17,129 nucleotides of DNA from Flavobacteriales bacterium (GCA_020635825.1 JACJZA010000032.1:1-17129); one strand, 5' to 3'; counted from the stretch's first letter, positions 1 to 8,057 are shown. Notes: generated from the letters alone by a model not told the origin. Translations and numbers: made by a program.

Positions 1-1292
1 TACTTAACTTACACAAAAAAGCAAAAAGTATTGCTTTTAATCCCGTAGATATCCATACTACAAGAGCTATTGCTGAAATATTGAAAGATATGGATTTAGC
101 TCCTTCCAAATTAGATGTTGGTAGATTAGCTAATGAATGGATTCAAGAAAAAGCTAATTTTTCATCTTTAGGAGACTTCTTAAATAATAAATTAAGTGGG
201 TTTACTAGCGAAAATGCTCATGCCTTAAAACCAAAAGATGTTGTTTTATATGGTTTTGGTAGAATTGGTCGTCTAGCCGCAAGAGAATTAATCAAACAAG
301 CAGGTAAAGGTCAACAATTACGTTTAAAAGCAATAGTTACACGTTCTGTAACTGATGATGATATTATAAAACGAGCTGCTTTATTAAGAAATGATTCAGT
401 ACATGGCTTTTTCTCAGGTACTGTTGAAGAAGATTTGGAAAATAAGGCTTTGATAATAAATGGTCAAATAGTAAAAATGATTGAAGCTAAAAACCCGGAA
501 GATGTTGACTATACTGCTTATGGAATTAATGAAGCTTTAATAATTGATAATACTGGTGTTTTTACTAATAAAGAACAACTAAGCAGACACCTGCAAGCAA
601 AAGGTGCTAGTAAAGTTTTACTTACAGCTCCCGGAAAAGAAATTCCAAATGTGGTTTATGGAATTAACGAAGGTACTTTAGACATAGATAATGATGATAT
701 TTTTTCAGCTGCTTCTTGTACAACTAATGCTATATCACCTATCCTTTATACCATAGAAAATACTTTAGGAGTTGTAAAAGGTCATATTGAGACTGTTCAT
801 GCTTATACCAATGACCAAAATTTATTGGATAATATGCACAAAAAACCTCGTCGAGGTCGTTCAGCTGCTGTTAATATGGTAATTACTTCTACCGGAGCTG
901 GAAACGCTGTTACAAAAGTAATTCCTTCTTTAAAAGATAAATTAACTGCAAATGCAGTTAGAGTACCTACTCCAAATGGTTCATTGGCTATATTAAGTTT
1001 AAATGTAGATAAAGCCACTTCTGTTGATGAAGTAAATGAAATAATTAGAAAAGCTGCTTTAGAAGGAGGATTAGTTAATCAAATTAAATACGAAATTGAT
1101 CCTGAATTAGTGTCAAACGATATTATTGGAAATATTTGTTGTTCAGTATATGACAGCAATGCAACGATAGTGTCACCAGATAATAAAAACATTGTACTTT
1201 ATGTATGGTACGACAACGAATTTGGCTATACTAAACAAGTAATCAGATTAGCTAAATACATTGCAAAAGTTAGAAGACTTATTTACTATTAA
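1..1292 (+). CDS. gap: Glyceraldehyde-3-phosphate dehydrogenase, long form (5' end cut off by window)
   Basis: Converts glyceraldehyde-3-phosphate, NAD and phosphate to 1,3-bisphosphoglycerate in cytoplasmic glycolysis or gluconeogenesis. The frame is open from base 3, before any ATG, so the gene begins upstream and 429 residues are visible. A helical N-terminal extension precedes the Rossmann dinucleotide-binding motif YGFGRIGR. The catalytic cysteine lies in SAASCTTN (Cys codon 717-719), followed by the general-base His in the ETVHAYTNDQ motif, and by VRVPTPNGS and WYDNEFGYT, all intact. The extension before the Rossmann fold makes it longer than the classical enzyme of about 335 residues, as in the roughly 480-residue form I recall from Bacteroidota. 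A TTG at 81 is in frame but internal and is not the start. Cofactor preference cannot be read from sequence alone. It is followed by a terminator, so transcription probably ends here. Confidence 0.95.
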   Translation, partial: LNLHKKAKSIAFNPVDIHTTRAIAEILKDMDLAPSKLDVGRLANEWIQEKANFSSLGDFLNNKLSGFTSENAHALKPKDVVLYGFGRIGRLAARELIKQAGKGQQLRLKAIVTRSVTDDDIIKRAALLRNDSVHGFFSGTVEEDLENKALIINGQIVKMIEAKNPEDVDYTAYGINEALIIDNTGVFTNKEQLSRHLQAKGASKVLLTAPGKEIPNVVYGINEGTLDIDNDDIFSAASCTTNAISPILYTIENTLGVVKGHIETVHAYTNDQNLLDNMHKKPRRGRSAAVNMVITSTGAGNAVTKVIPSLKDKLTANAVRVPTPNGSLAILSLNVDKATSVDEVNEIIRKAALEGGLVNQIKYEIDPELVSNDIIGNICCSVYDSNATIVSPDNKNIVLYVWYDNEFGYTKQVIRLAKYIAKVRRLIYY

Positions 1293-1312
1293 TATTTATT
1301 TATTTTAATTAG

Positions 1313-1338
1313 AAAGCTCACTATTTAGTGGGCTTTTT
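1313..1338 (+). terminator. Rho-independent terminator after gap
   Basis: A 10-bp stem, AAAGCTCACT with AGTGGGCTTT (one G-T pair), closes a four-base ATTT loop and runs into a T-tract. It starts 20 bases after the gap stop and ends just before the next gene, so it separates the two transcripts. Confidence 0.85.
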
Positions 1339-1355
1339 ATTTGTTTACATGATTT

Positions 1356-1895
1356 ATGAATACTCAAGAAAAAAACAAAGACAATCAATACAATAACATT
1401 ATAAAAGACTTAAATAGTAAAGATGAGTCTAAAGTACTTATTGCCATTAAACAACTTAGAAAATACGGAAAACCTGAATCTATTGATGCTTTACTTAATC
1501 TATACATCTCTACTCATAATTCTACCGTTAAATCAGAAATTACTTCAATTTTATATGATTTAAAAGATGAACAATCTGTTGGGCGCATTATTTCTGCCAT
1601 CGAAAATGAAAAATATGCAACAATAAAACCTTTTATCATTTCTATACTTTGGCAATCTTCGGTTGATGCAAGTAGTTATCTTGATGTTTTAATCACTCAA
1701 GCAATAGAAGGTGATTACGAAATATGTTTAGAAGTATTAACAGTTATTGAAAACCTAGACACCACTTTCAATGCAGATGAAATTTCTGACATTAATTATG
1801 ATTTAATTGAAGCCATCGAAAATGAAGAAACTGATAAAAAGTTTTTACTTATCAGCTTAAAAGATGTTATCGATAATTTAACATCTGATTATTAG
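1356..1895 (+). CDS. HEAT-repeat-like helical protein
   Basis: A 179-residue, probably cytoplasmic protein with no signal peptide or membrane segment. From about residue 15 to 100 it shows paired amphipathic helices of HEAT type: a first unit around KVLIAIKQLRKYGKPESIDALL, a second around TVKSEITSILYDLKDEQSVGRIISAI, and a weaker third. The C-terminal half is acidic and helical (EAIENEETDKKFLLISL). HEAT arrays usually act as protein-binding scaffolds; no catalytic motif is visible, and no specific partner can be named. The ATG at 1356 is preceded by AT-rich sequence without a Shine-Dalgarno motif. A further ATG at 1349 is out of frame. I saw no clear -7 box between the gap terminator and this start. 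The family assignment rests on helix periodicity only. Confidence 0.8.
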   Translation: MNTQEKNKDNQYNNIIKDLNSKDESKVLIAIKQLRKYGKPESIDALLNLYISTHNSTVKSEITSILYDLKDEQSVGRIISAIENEKYATIKPFIISILWQSSVDASSYLDVLITQAIEGDYEICLEVLTVIENLDTTFNADEISDINYDLIEAIENEETDKKFLLISLKDVIDNLTSDY

Positions 1896-1961
1896 ATTTA
1901 ATTTTTTTAATCCGTTTTTTTTCCGATTTTTATTTTTTATAAATTATTAAACTATTACCAC

Positions 1962-2444
1962 ATGAAAAAATTATTATTTGTTTTTGGAATTTGTTTATTA
2001 TCAACTGTAACTTTTGCTCAAGATTATCCTGAACATCCAGGTAAAATGGACAATGTAAAAGTTGACACTTATGTTGACAAAGCTTTTGAACTTTTAAAAA
2101 CTAAAATTCAATTAGGTGAAGAGTTAGGAAAATTAGAAGAAGATGTTAAAGCTGCTGGTTTAGCTTCTACTTCTCAAGATGATGCTAAGGCTTTAAAAGA
2201 TAGAGCTAATAAATTAGAATTGGCTTATGGAGAATTAGGGTTAGAATTAGAAAAAGCTACAGGAATGGCTGAAGATGCATCTAAAGCTACTGTTGATTGT
2301 GGTATTAAGGCTGTAAAGTGTACTAAGGCTGTAAAAACTGCAACCAAGACTATTACTATGATGACAACAGGTATTGCAGATGAAGTAAAAAGAGCAGCAG
2401 CGGTTAAATCTAAAGTAGAAGCTTTAGAAACTGTAACTGAATAA
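1962..2444 (+). CDS. Secreted small helical protein of unknown function
   Basis: I do not recognise a named family. Residues 1-20 form a clear signal peptide (MKK, hydrophobic core, then TFAQ), with cleavage probably next to Ala19 or Gln20, so the protein should reach the periplasm or beyond. The mature part of about 140 residues is almost wholly helical and rich in Lys, Glu, Ala and Leu, with heptad-like stretches (residues 38-65 and 72-100). Two cysteines, Cys113 and Cys120, are seven residues apart in one predicted helix, where a disulfide within or between chains is conceivable. No lipobox, catalytic motif or T9SS tail is seen. The start follows a very T-rich 66-base spacer with no recognisable promoter. 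A strong bidirectional terminator follows. Confidence 0.8.
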   Translation: MKKLLFVFGICLLSTVTFAQDYPEHPGKMDNVKVDTYVDKAFELLKTKIQLGEELGKLEEDVKAAGLASTSQDDAKALKDRANKLELAYGELGLELEKATGMAEDASKATVDCGIKAVKCTKAVKTATKTITMMTTGIADEVKRAAAVKSKVEALETVTE

Positions 2445-2465
2445 GGAAATTTCTCAAGAATTCAT

Positions 2466-2498
2466 AAAAAAAGCCTCACGAAAGTGAGGCTTTTTTTT
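2466..2498. terminator. Bidirectional terminator between convergent genes
   Basis: A perfect 9-bp stem, AAGCCTCAC with GTGAGGCTT, is capped by a GAAA loop. An A-tract on the left and eight T on the right flank it, so it can stop transcription in both directions. It lies between a forward stop at 2444 and a reverse stop at 2500. Confidence 0.92.
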
Positions 2499-2499
2499 A

Positions 2500-3279
2500 T
2501 TATCCATAATTAATAATATAATCATTGAGTTCTTTAATCGAACTATTAAATGTAAATAAATCATTAACTAAGTAGAAGTTATGTGAATCTATTACATTGG
2601 GGTAGATTGATTTTGCCAATTTCAATTTATTCGAATCGAAAGTAAATCTAGTTATCAATTCATAAGCCTGTTCAGTGTTGAAATAATTAAATGTGATTGC
2701 TTGTTCAATAATCAACAGTTTTTCACTATCAAATTTTTTATTCTCTACTACTTGTAACAACTTATTAAAATCATTATGCGCCATTGGCAAAGGTTGGTAA
2801 CCGTTGTTTGGATAAAAATCATCCTGGTAACCATCATTGTCACAACCATAATCGTTTATACAACTACAACTATAACCATTATCAAAACCACATTGTGGCT
2901 GATGTAAAGGATAATGGTGATTATTTATGGGTAGAGATTGAACCACCAATTTTTTATTGGGCTTTATAGTAGCTTTCACCTCAGCATTTTTGGGAATGTT
3001 AATTTTTCCAACATACAACACTTTTCTCATGCCGCCATTTCCATATTTATTAGGAAAATGTTGAATCACTTCCATGTAATGTAAACCTGGAGAAATATTT
3101 CTTAACCCAAAACGGTTAGTTTTGGCATATGTCTTATTATCAAAAGTAATTTCAAATGAAGAATTATTCCATGCTCTTAATTCAATGTTAGAATTTTTTG
3201 AATAATGATGATTTCCGTGAGCCAATAATCCATAAAGACACACAAACATTCCGGCGAATAGTAAACTTAACTTTTTCAT
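2500..3279 (-). CDS. Exported DUF4476 domain protein with His/Asn/Tyr/Cys-rich linker
   Basis: A 259-residue exported protein of unknown role. A signal peptide spans about residues 1-20. Residues 31-117 form a beta-rich region reminiscent of a PEGA-type surface domain (RNISPGLHYMEV, KINIPKNAEVKATI). Residues 118-165 are low-complexity, rich in His, Asn, Tyr, Asp and Gly, with four cysteines (130, 138, 140, 146) and HH pairs that could bind metal. Residues 166-258 match the helical DUF4476 pattern: DFNKLLQVVENKKFDSEKL, then a repeated F-fD-s-nKL-lAK unit, then LFTFNSSIKELNDYI. DUF4476 is widespread in Bacteroidota and functionally unknown. A perfect AGGAGG lies eight bases before the ATG, unlike every neighbour. 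The gene diverges from the S41 protease and converges on a terminator. Metal binding is inference. Confidence 0.85.
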   Translation of the reverse strand: MKKLSLLFAGMFVCLYGLLAHGNHHYSKNSNIELRAWNNSSFEITFDNKTYAKTNRFGLRNISPGLHYMEVIQHFPNKYGNGGMRKVLYVGKINIPKNAEVKATIKPNKKLVVQSLPINNHHYPLHQPQCGFDNGYSCSCINDYGCDNDGYQDDFYPNNGYQPLPMAHNDFNKLLQVVENKKFDSEKLLIIEQAITFNYFNTEQAYELITRFTFDSNKLKLAKSIYPNVIDSHNFYLVNDLFTFNSSIKELNDYIINYG

Positions 3280-3287
3280 GATTTGGT

Positions 3288-3293
3288 CCTCCT
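3288..3293 (-). promoter_or_regulatory. Strong Shine-Dalgarno site of the DUF4476 gene
   Basis: On the reverse strand AGGAGG sits exactly eight bases before the ATG at 3279. Leaders of the other genes whose starts I inspected are A-rich and lack this motif. It fixes the start codon. Confidence 0.85.
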
Positions 3294-3424
3294 ATCATTT
3301 TAATTAATAATATTTGTATCATTTTCAATTTACATGCCAAAAAGCAAATTATAGAGCTAAAAAACTGGTTATCAAGCTATATTGCCACTAATAACTTTAT
3401 TTAAAATTTAGGCGTATAAATAAG

Positions 3425-3432
3425 TATTTTTG
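3425..3432 (+). promoter_or_regulatory. Putative -7 box of the S41 protease operon
   Basis: TATTTTTG fits the Bacteroidota -7 consensus TAnnTTTG and lies 24 bases before the ATG at 3457, giving a leader of roughly 18 bases. A matching -33 TTG at the usual distance is not evident, so the call is moderate. Confidence 0.5.
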
Positions 3433-3456
3433 ATATTACACATAAATTAATCCAAC

Positions 3457-5049
3457 ATGAAACTTAGAAGCTTATTTTTATTATTAGCAACCTTTACTTT
3501 TTCTAATGTAATTTTTGGTCAATATGGTAGTGAAGGAGCTAGAAAATTTGACGCACTGCTTCAATACGTTAACTACTTTTATGTAGATTCTACCAATGAA
3601 GATAAATTAGTTGAAGACGCTATTGTAAATGTGTTAAAGGAACTAGATCCTCATTCTGTTTATATTCCAGCAGAAGAGTTAAAAAAGATGAATGAACCTT
3701 TAGTGGGGAATTTCGAAGGAATTGGTATTCAATTCAACATTTTAAAGGACACTTTAGTAGTTGTTTCTCCTATTCCAGGAGGTCCTTCAGAAAAAGTAGG
3801 AATATTAGCAGGTGATAAAATTATTACCGTTAATGGTGAGAATATTGCCGGAAATGGATTAAAAAACAGTGATGTTCAGGATAAATTAAGAGGGAAGAAA
3901 GGAACCAAAGTTAATGTGGGTATTTTAAGAAGAAACAACAAAGATCTTTTAGATTTTACCATTACTCGTGATGAAATTCCAATTTTTAGTGTGGATGCAA
4001 GTTACATGGCAACTCCAGAAATTGGTTATATTAAAATTAATCGTTTTGCTAAAAATACCGATGAAGAATTTAAAGAAGGTTTAGAAAAGTTAAAAAAACA
4101 AAACATGAAACACTTAATCGTTGATTTAAGTGGTAACGGTGGTGGTTATTTAAAAACTGCCATTGAATTAGCAGATGAATTATTGGATGATAAAAAATTA
4201 ATTGTATTTACCGAAGGAGGAAAAAGCCCAAAACAAGAATACTACACAGCAAACGATGGTGGCTTTGAAAAAGGAAAATTGGTTATCTTAATCGATGAAG
4301 GTTCTGCTTCAGCTTCTGAAATTGTTTCCGGTGCAATCCAAGATTATGATAGAGGTTTAATCATTGGTCGTCGTTCCTTTGGAAAAGGATTAGTGCAAAA
4401 ACCTTTTTCACTTACTGATGGATCTGCAATACGTTTAACTGTTGCCAGATATTATACTCCCAGTGGAAGATGTATTCAACGACCATATGAAGATGGAAAA
4501 GATGAATATTACAAAGAATTAACAAGAAGGTATGAACATGGAGAATTAATGAATGAAGATAGCATTACATTCCCTGACTCTTTAAAATATCAAACTTTAA
4601 ATAGTAAAAGAACTGTATATGGTGGTGGTGGAATTATGCCAGATATTTTTGTTCCTATTGATACATCTTGGTATTCTGAATACTTTGGTTTGGTAAATAG
4701 AAAAGGATTATTCAATGAATTTACCTTACTCTATATGGATGAGCATAGAGACGAACTGGTTCAGAAATATAATACTGTAGAAGTATTCGATAAACAATTT
4801 GATACAGAACAAGAAATTTTTGAAGACTTTATTGCTTATGCAGAAAAAAATGATGTTGAAAAAAATGAAGAGCAAATAAATACTTCAAAACAATTAATTT
4901 TAACCCGTTTAAAAGCGTTAATAGCAAGAAACATTTGGGATACTTCAGCATATTATCAAATTGCTAATTCCTTGAATGATTCTTATTTAAAAGCTATTGA
5001 AGAAATTAACAGCGACTCTTTTAAAAAAGAGAAATTAGTGTACAATTAA
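3457..5049 (+). CDS. S41 family C-terminal processing peptidase (PDZ)
   Basis: A serine protease of the CtpA/Prc type that trims or degrades exported proteins in the periplasm. A signal peptide spans residues 1-21 (ending IFGQ). A helical N-terminal segment carries DPHSVYIPAEE (64-74). A PDZ domain covers about 85-170, with GIGIQF, the loop SPIPGGPSEKVGILAGD and a beta strand IITVNGENI. The S41 core follows: LSGNGGGYL (224-232), the nucleophile Ser285 in GSASASE, and the general-base Lys310 in RSFGKGLVQ, 25 residues later as in Prc-type Ser-Lys dyads. All key residues are present. The C-terminal 150 residues extend beyond the core, as is common in the Bacteroidota forms. A gap of 13 bases to the DUF1573 gene indicates an operon. 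The natural substrate is unknown. Confidence 0.93.
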   Translation: MKLRSLFLLLATFTFSNVIFGQYGSEGARKFDALLQYVNYFYVDSTNEDKLVEDAIVNVLKELDPHSVYIPAEELKKMNEPLVGNFEGIGIQFNILKDTLVVVSPIPGGPSEKVGILAGDKIITVNGENIAGNGLKNSDVQDKLRGKKGTKVNVGILRRNNKDLLDFTITRDEIPIFSVDASYMATPEIGYIKINRFAKNTDEEFKEGLEKLKKQNMKHLIVDLSGNGGGYLKTAIELADELLDDKKLIVFTEGGKSPKQEYYTANDGGFEKGKLVILIDEGSASASEIVSGAIQDYDRGLIIGRRSFGKGLVQKPFSLTDGSAIRLTVARYYTPSGRCIQRPYEDGKDEYYKELTRRYEHGELMNEDSITFPDSLKYQTLNSKRTVYGGGGIMPDIFVPIDTSWYSEYFGLVNRKGLFNEFTLLYMDEHRDELVQKYNTVEVFDKQFDTEQEIFEDFIAYAEKNDVEKNEEQINTSKQLILTRLKALIARNIWDTSAYYQIANSLNDSYLKAIEEINSDSFKKEKLVYN

Positions 5050-5062
5050 AAAATATTTAAAA

Positions 5063-5587
5063 ATGAAAGAAAACATTAAAATTGCTTTATTAGGTATTAT
5101 CGCTTTAACTTTAGTGATTGATACTTTTATTCTTGATGAATCTTCATCGGATTTAGAAAATCCAAAAAGTAATATTGTAGCCAACCCAACAAATCAAAAC
5201 AATATTATTACTCCTAATAATCCAATTACTATAGAACCACCAAAAATGGACAATCATAACCATGACAAACCATCTACCACTGTAAAGTTTGCAGAGATGA
5301 GTCATAACTTTGGTGAAATAATGCAAGATTCTAAAAATACCTATGTATTTAAATTTACTAATACAGGAAAAGAACCATTAATTATAGAAAATGCTACTGG
5401 TTCGTGCGGATGTACCGTACCAACCTATCCTAAACACCCAATTGCTCCAGGTGAAACCGGTGATATTGAGGTTGTATACAGCCCTGGAAAACAACAAGGA
5501 GAACAAAATAAAACAGTATCTATTACTGCAAATACAGAACCTCATATAACTACATTGAATATTTCTGCTGTCGTAAAAACTCCCTAA
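5063..5587 (+). CDS. DUF1573 domain protein, membrane-anchored or exported
   Basis: A 174-residue cell-envelope protein. Residues 6-24 are a hydrophobic helix that acts as signal sequence or anchor; no lipobox cysteine is present. Residues 25-72 form a Asn/Pro/Thr-rich linker ending in a His/Asn/Asp patch (MDNHNHDK). Residues 74-172 are a single DUF1573 domain of immunoglobulin-like beta fold: the opening motif F-HNFGEI, FKFTNTGKEPLII, and the family signature GSCGCTVP (113-120) with two close cysteines, then IAPGETGDIEVVYSPGK. The family is abundant in Bacteroidota; its function is not established. It is co-transcribed with the S41 protease 13 bases upstream, which hints at a shared envelope role, and the operon ends in a strong terminator. 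Confidence 0.9.
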   Translation: MKENIKIALLGIIALTLVIDTFILDESSSDLENPKSNIVANPTNQNNIITPNNPITIEPPKMDNHNHDKPSTTVKFAEMSHNFGEIMQDSKNTYVFKFTNTGKEPLIIENATGSCGCTVPTYPKHPIAPGETGDIEVVYSPGKQQGEQNKTVSITANTEPHITTLNISAVVKTP

Positions 5588-5602
5588 TAAAAATATTTGA
5601 CA

Positions 5603-5637
5603 CATAAAAAAAGCCACAATTTGTGGCTTTTTTTATG
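5603..5637. terminator. Bidirectional terminator, 17-bp perfect inverted repeat
   Basis: Bases 5603-5619 and 5621-5637 are exact reverse complements. The GC-rich core GCCACA/TGTGGC is flanked by seven A and seven T, so either strand gives a hairpin plus U-tract. It ends the DUF1573 transcript. It also contains the TAA stop (5633-5635) of the convergent TPR/SpoIIE gene, so it overlaps that coding sequence. Confidence 0.93.
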
Positions 5638-7735
5638 TAAATTTTAATCCCATTATACAAACATCATCAACCTGTTCTGTATCTTTTTTCCATTCATTCA
5701 AGGTTTTTTCTAGAATATTTCGTTGTTCCTCCATACTTTCATTTTGGATAGAAAATAATAGCTTTTTAAATTGTTTATACATAAATTTCTTTCCTTTTGG
5801 CCCACCAAATTGATCAGCATAACCATCAGTAAATAAATAAAATACATCACCTTGCATTAAATCAACTGAATGTGTTTCATATTTAGATTGATTATCTCCT
5901 CCACCTATAGGCATTTTATCAGCTTTAATTTCATAAAATTCATTTTGCTCATCCACTAAAATAGGAGAAAATCCATTTTTAGAATTTTTTCTGCTTCTAA
6001 TAATATATAATGAATTCTGAGCACCAGAATATTCTATTCTACTTTCATTTTTGTAATACGCACATAATGCCAAATCCATTCCATCTTTTAAGGAGAGCCC
6101 GTTTTTAGATTTAATTAATGCTTCATTAACCAAATCATTTAATTTATCTAAAATCAAACCTGTTTCTTGGAATTGATACTCATTGATAATTCTATTAAGA
6201 GAATTATGTCCAATAATACTCATAAAAGCACCAGGAACCCCATGTCCTGTACAATCTATTACTGCTAAATAAATTGCATTCTCCGTTTCTTTCATCCAAT
6301 AAAAATCTCCACTTACAATGTCTTTTGGCTGATAAAAAATAAAAGATTCAATATTAGGATGAATTTGAGTCAAATCAGGGAGTATGGTATGTTGAATATT
6401 TTTAGCATAATTAATACTATCAGTAATGTCTTTATTTTTTTCTTCTATAATTTTATTTTTAAGAGAAATCTCTTCATTTTTTGCGTTTAAAATCTTATTT
6501 GATTTTTTCTTCTGGTTTAGATTATACATTACGTACACAACTATAAACAAAGCTAGAATTAGTCCTATAAATAATATTCGTTGTTGAGTAGCTTTTTTAT
6601 CGAGTTCTGCTTTATTTAATTCTTGTTCTGTTTTTAATAATTTATTTTCTGCTTCTTTCTTCTCCGTATCATACTTAGTTTGCATCTCGATTATCTGTTT
6701 TGATGATGCCTCATTTAAAATAGAATCTTTTAATTGATATGCTATTTTATAATAATCAAAAGCATTTTTAAAATTATTGTTATGATAAAAAGCTAGTGCT
6801 AAAGTTTTTGTAGCGGTTAATCTATTTTGTTTACTATTGGTCTGATTGGCTTTATTGAGTGCTTTTTTAGCGTAAACTAATGCTTCAGAAAAGTTATTCA
6901 GATCTGAATAAATTCTTGATAATGTACTATAAGTATTGCACAATGCAGACAAGTCTTCTTTTTGTTCTTGACCTTTAGCGGCATCTTTTAGATATAGAAT
7001 TGCTTGCTTATAATCTTGTTTATGTTCGTAATAAAGTTGTCCTAGATTAGAATATGTATTAGATGCTTCCTGTTCTAGATTTAATTGTTTATATAATTCA
7101 ACTGATTTTAAATAAGCCTCTAATCCTTTATCTATTTGTCCTAATCCAACGTAGCACAATCCTATATTACATAAAATAGCCGCCTGATTATTTTTTCTTT
7201 TAGCTTTTTCTTCATAGGAATAAACTTCTAAATAATACTTTAATGCTAATTCATAGTTATTTAAATAATAATAACTTCCTGCTAAGCCTGACAAACTAAT
7301 TGTTATTCCTGCAGTATCATTGATGCTTTCTTTTGCTTTTAAGGTCTTTAGCATAAAAGTAATTGACTTCTCATGTTCTCCTCTGTCCTGATATAGAAAT
7401 GCTAAATTATCATAAGCTGCAATTAGAGCTTCATTATTGTTTATTTGCTCGGCTAAAATTTGTTGCTTTTTTGCATATTCCATAGCCTTTGGTGGGTTGG
7501 ATGCAAAATTATTCCAACATAGAGCATTATAAATTTTTATCTTATAAAGATTATTCGGAGTACTCTCTATATATTTTTCTAATTCAATCTCCGCAACATT
7601 TTGAAGTTTTAATATTGCTTGCTCATAATTTTTTTGATTATTTAATATTTCTGTGATTTCATCATTTTGATTTTCAGCTATTAAATGAAAAAACGAAACA
7701 GAAAAAATTAACAATATTAAAACCCTTAATTTCAT
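5633..7735 (-). CDS. TPR-repeat membrane protein with SpoIIE/PP2C-type phosphatase domain
   Basis: A 700-residue probable signalling protein that should remove phosphate from serine or threonine of a partner, typically an anti-anti-sigma (STAS) protein in this family. A signal peptide lies at 1-20. Tetratricopeptide repeats fill about 65-335 (for example AAYDNLAFLYQDRGEHEKSI, CNIGLCYVGLGQIDKGLEAY, YSNLGQLYYEHKQDYKQAI), exposed outside the membrane. A coiled coil spans 340-385, one transmembrane helix 387-406, and a second coiled coil 408-445. The SpoIIE domain covers about 465-700, with metal-binding aspartates in GDFYW (Asp477) and IDCTGHGVPGAFMS (Asp494), then MPIGGG, FTDGYADQFGG and VDDVCIMGLKF. 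The layout is common in Bacteroidota. No cognate STAS or kinase gene is next to it. No exact -7 box was found upstream. Confidence 0.92.
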   Translation of the reverse strand: MKLRVLILLIFSVSFFHLIAENQNDEITEILNNQKNYEQAILKLQNVAEIELEKYIESTPNNLYKIKIYNALCWNNFASNPPKAMEYAKKQQILAEQINNNEALIAAYDNLAFLYQDRGEHEKSITFMLKTLKAKESINDTAGITISLSGLAGSYYYLNNYELALKYYLEVYSYEEKAKRKNNQAAILCNIGLCYVGLGQIDKGLEAYLKSVELYKQLNLEQEASNTYSNLGQLYYEHKQDYKQAILYLKDAAKGQEQKEDLSALCNTYSTLSRIYSDLNNFSEALVYAKKALNKANQTNSKQNRLTATKTLALAFYHNNNFKNAFDYYKIAYQLKDSILNEASSKQIIEMQTKYDTEKKEAENKLLKTEQELNKAELDKKATQQRILFIGLILALFIVVYVMYNLNQKKKSNKILNAKNEEISLKNKIIEEKNKDITDSINYAKNIQHTILPDLTQIHPNIESFIFYQPKDIVSGDFYWMKETENAIYLAVIDCTGHGVPGAFMSIIGHNSLNRIINEYQFQETGLILDKLNDLVNEALIKSKNGLSLKDGMDLALCAYYKNESRIEYSGAQNSLYIIRSRKNSKNGFSPILVDEQNEFYEIKADKMPIGGGDNQSKYETHSVDLMQGDVFYLFTDGYADQFGGPKGKKFMYKQFKKLLFSIQNESMEEQRNILEKTLNEWKKDTEQVDDVCIMGLKFT

Positions 7736-7838
7736 TAAAGCAAGATAATAAAAATTTTCATTGATAAAATAGAGGCTTTTTTAAATTAATTTTATTAGAT
7801 TGGTAGTAAATTAATTTTTAATCTAAAAATAAAATATT

Positions 7839-8057
7839 ATGGCTGACACAACTGGTACAATTATTAAATTACACCCTCCTCATAACACTGGTTCTGCAAA
7901 CGGTTCCGGGATGGTTGTAGCTGACTCTGGAAATGCATATGTATTTCACACTCCTAGAGATAATAACAGTTTACCTATATCAGAAGGACAAACTGTAAAT
8001 TTCACTCTTGATGGAAATGGACACATCAATTCAATGACAATAGGAAGAGAGAGTTAA
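7839..8057 (+). CDS. Small divergent cold-shock-domain-like protein
   Basis: A 72-residue cytoplasmic protein. Its plan follows the cold-shock (CspA) fold: TGTIIKL matches the first strand, G-GMVVADSGNAYVFHTP sits where RNP1 and RNP2 lie, then ISEGQTVNFTLDGNGHINSMTI matches the last two strands and the closing N-V/M motif. RNP2-like YVFH (34-37) is recognisable. The RNP1 aromatics (KGFGFI in CspA) are replaced by GSGMVV, so ordinary single-stranded RNA or DNA stacking may be weakened. The start has an A-rich leader and no Shine-Dalgarno. The gene stands alone between a divergent and a convergent neighbour, with a terminator right after its stop. The fold assignment is inference from motif order. 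It may be a family of its own. Confidence 0.75.
   Translation: MADTTGTIIKLHPPHNTGSANGSGMVVADSGNAYVFHTPRDNNSLPISEGQTVNFTLDGNGHINSMTIGRES

Noticed and set aside
2784..2969. Forward open frame of 61 codons
   Set aside because: Antisense shadow of the His/Asn/Tyr-rich part of the DUF4476 gene; composition is a mirror of that low-complexity DNA.
7741..7838. Divergent promoter for the SpoIIE and cold-shock-like genes
   Set aside because: Only near-matches such as TAATTTTA and TATCTTGC were found; in DNA this AT-rich they are expected by chance.
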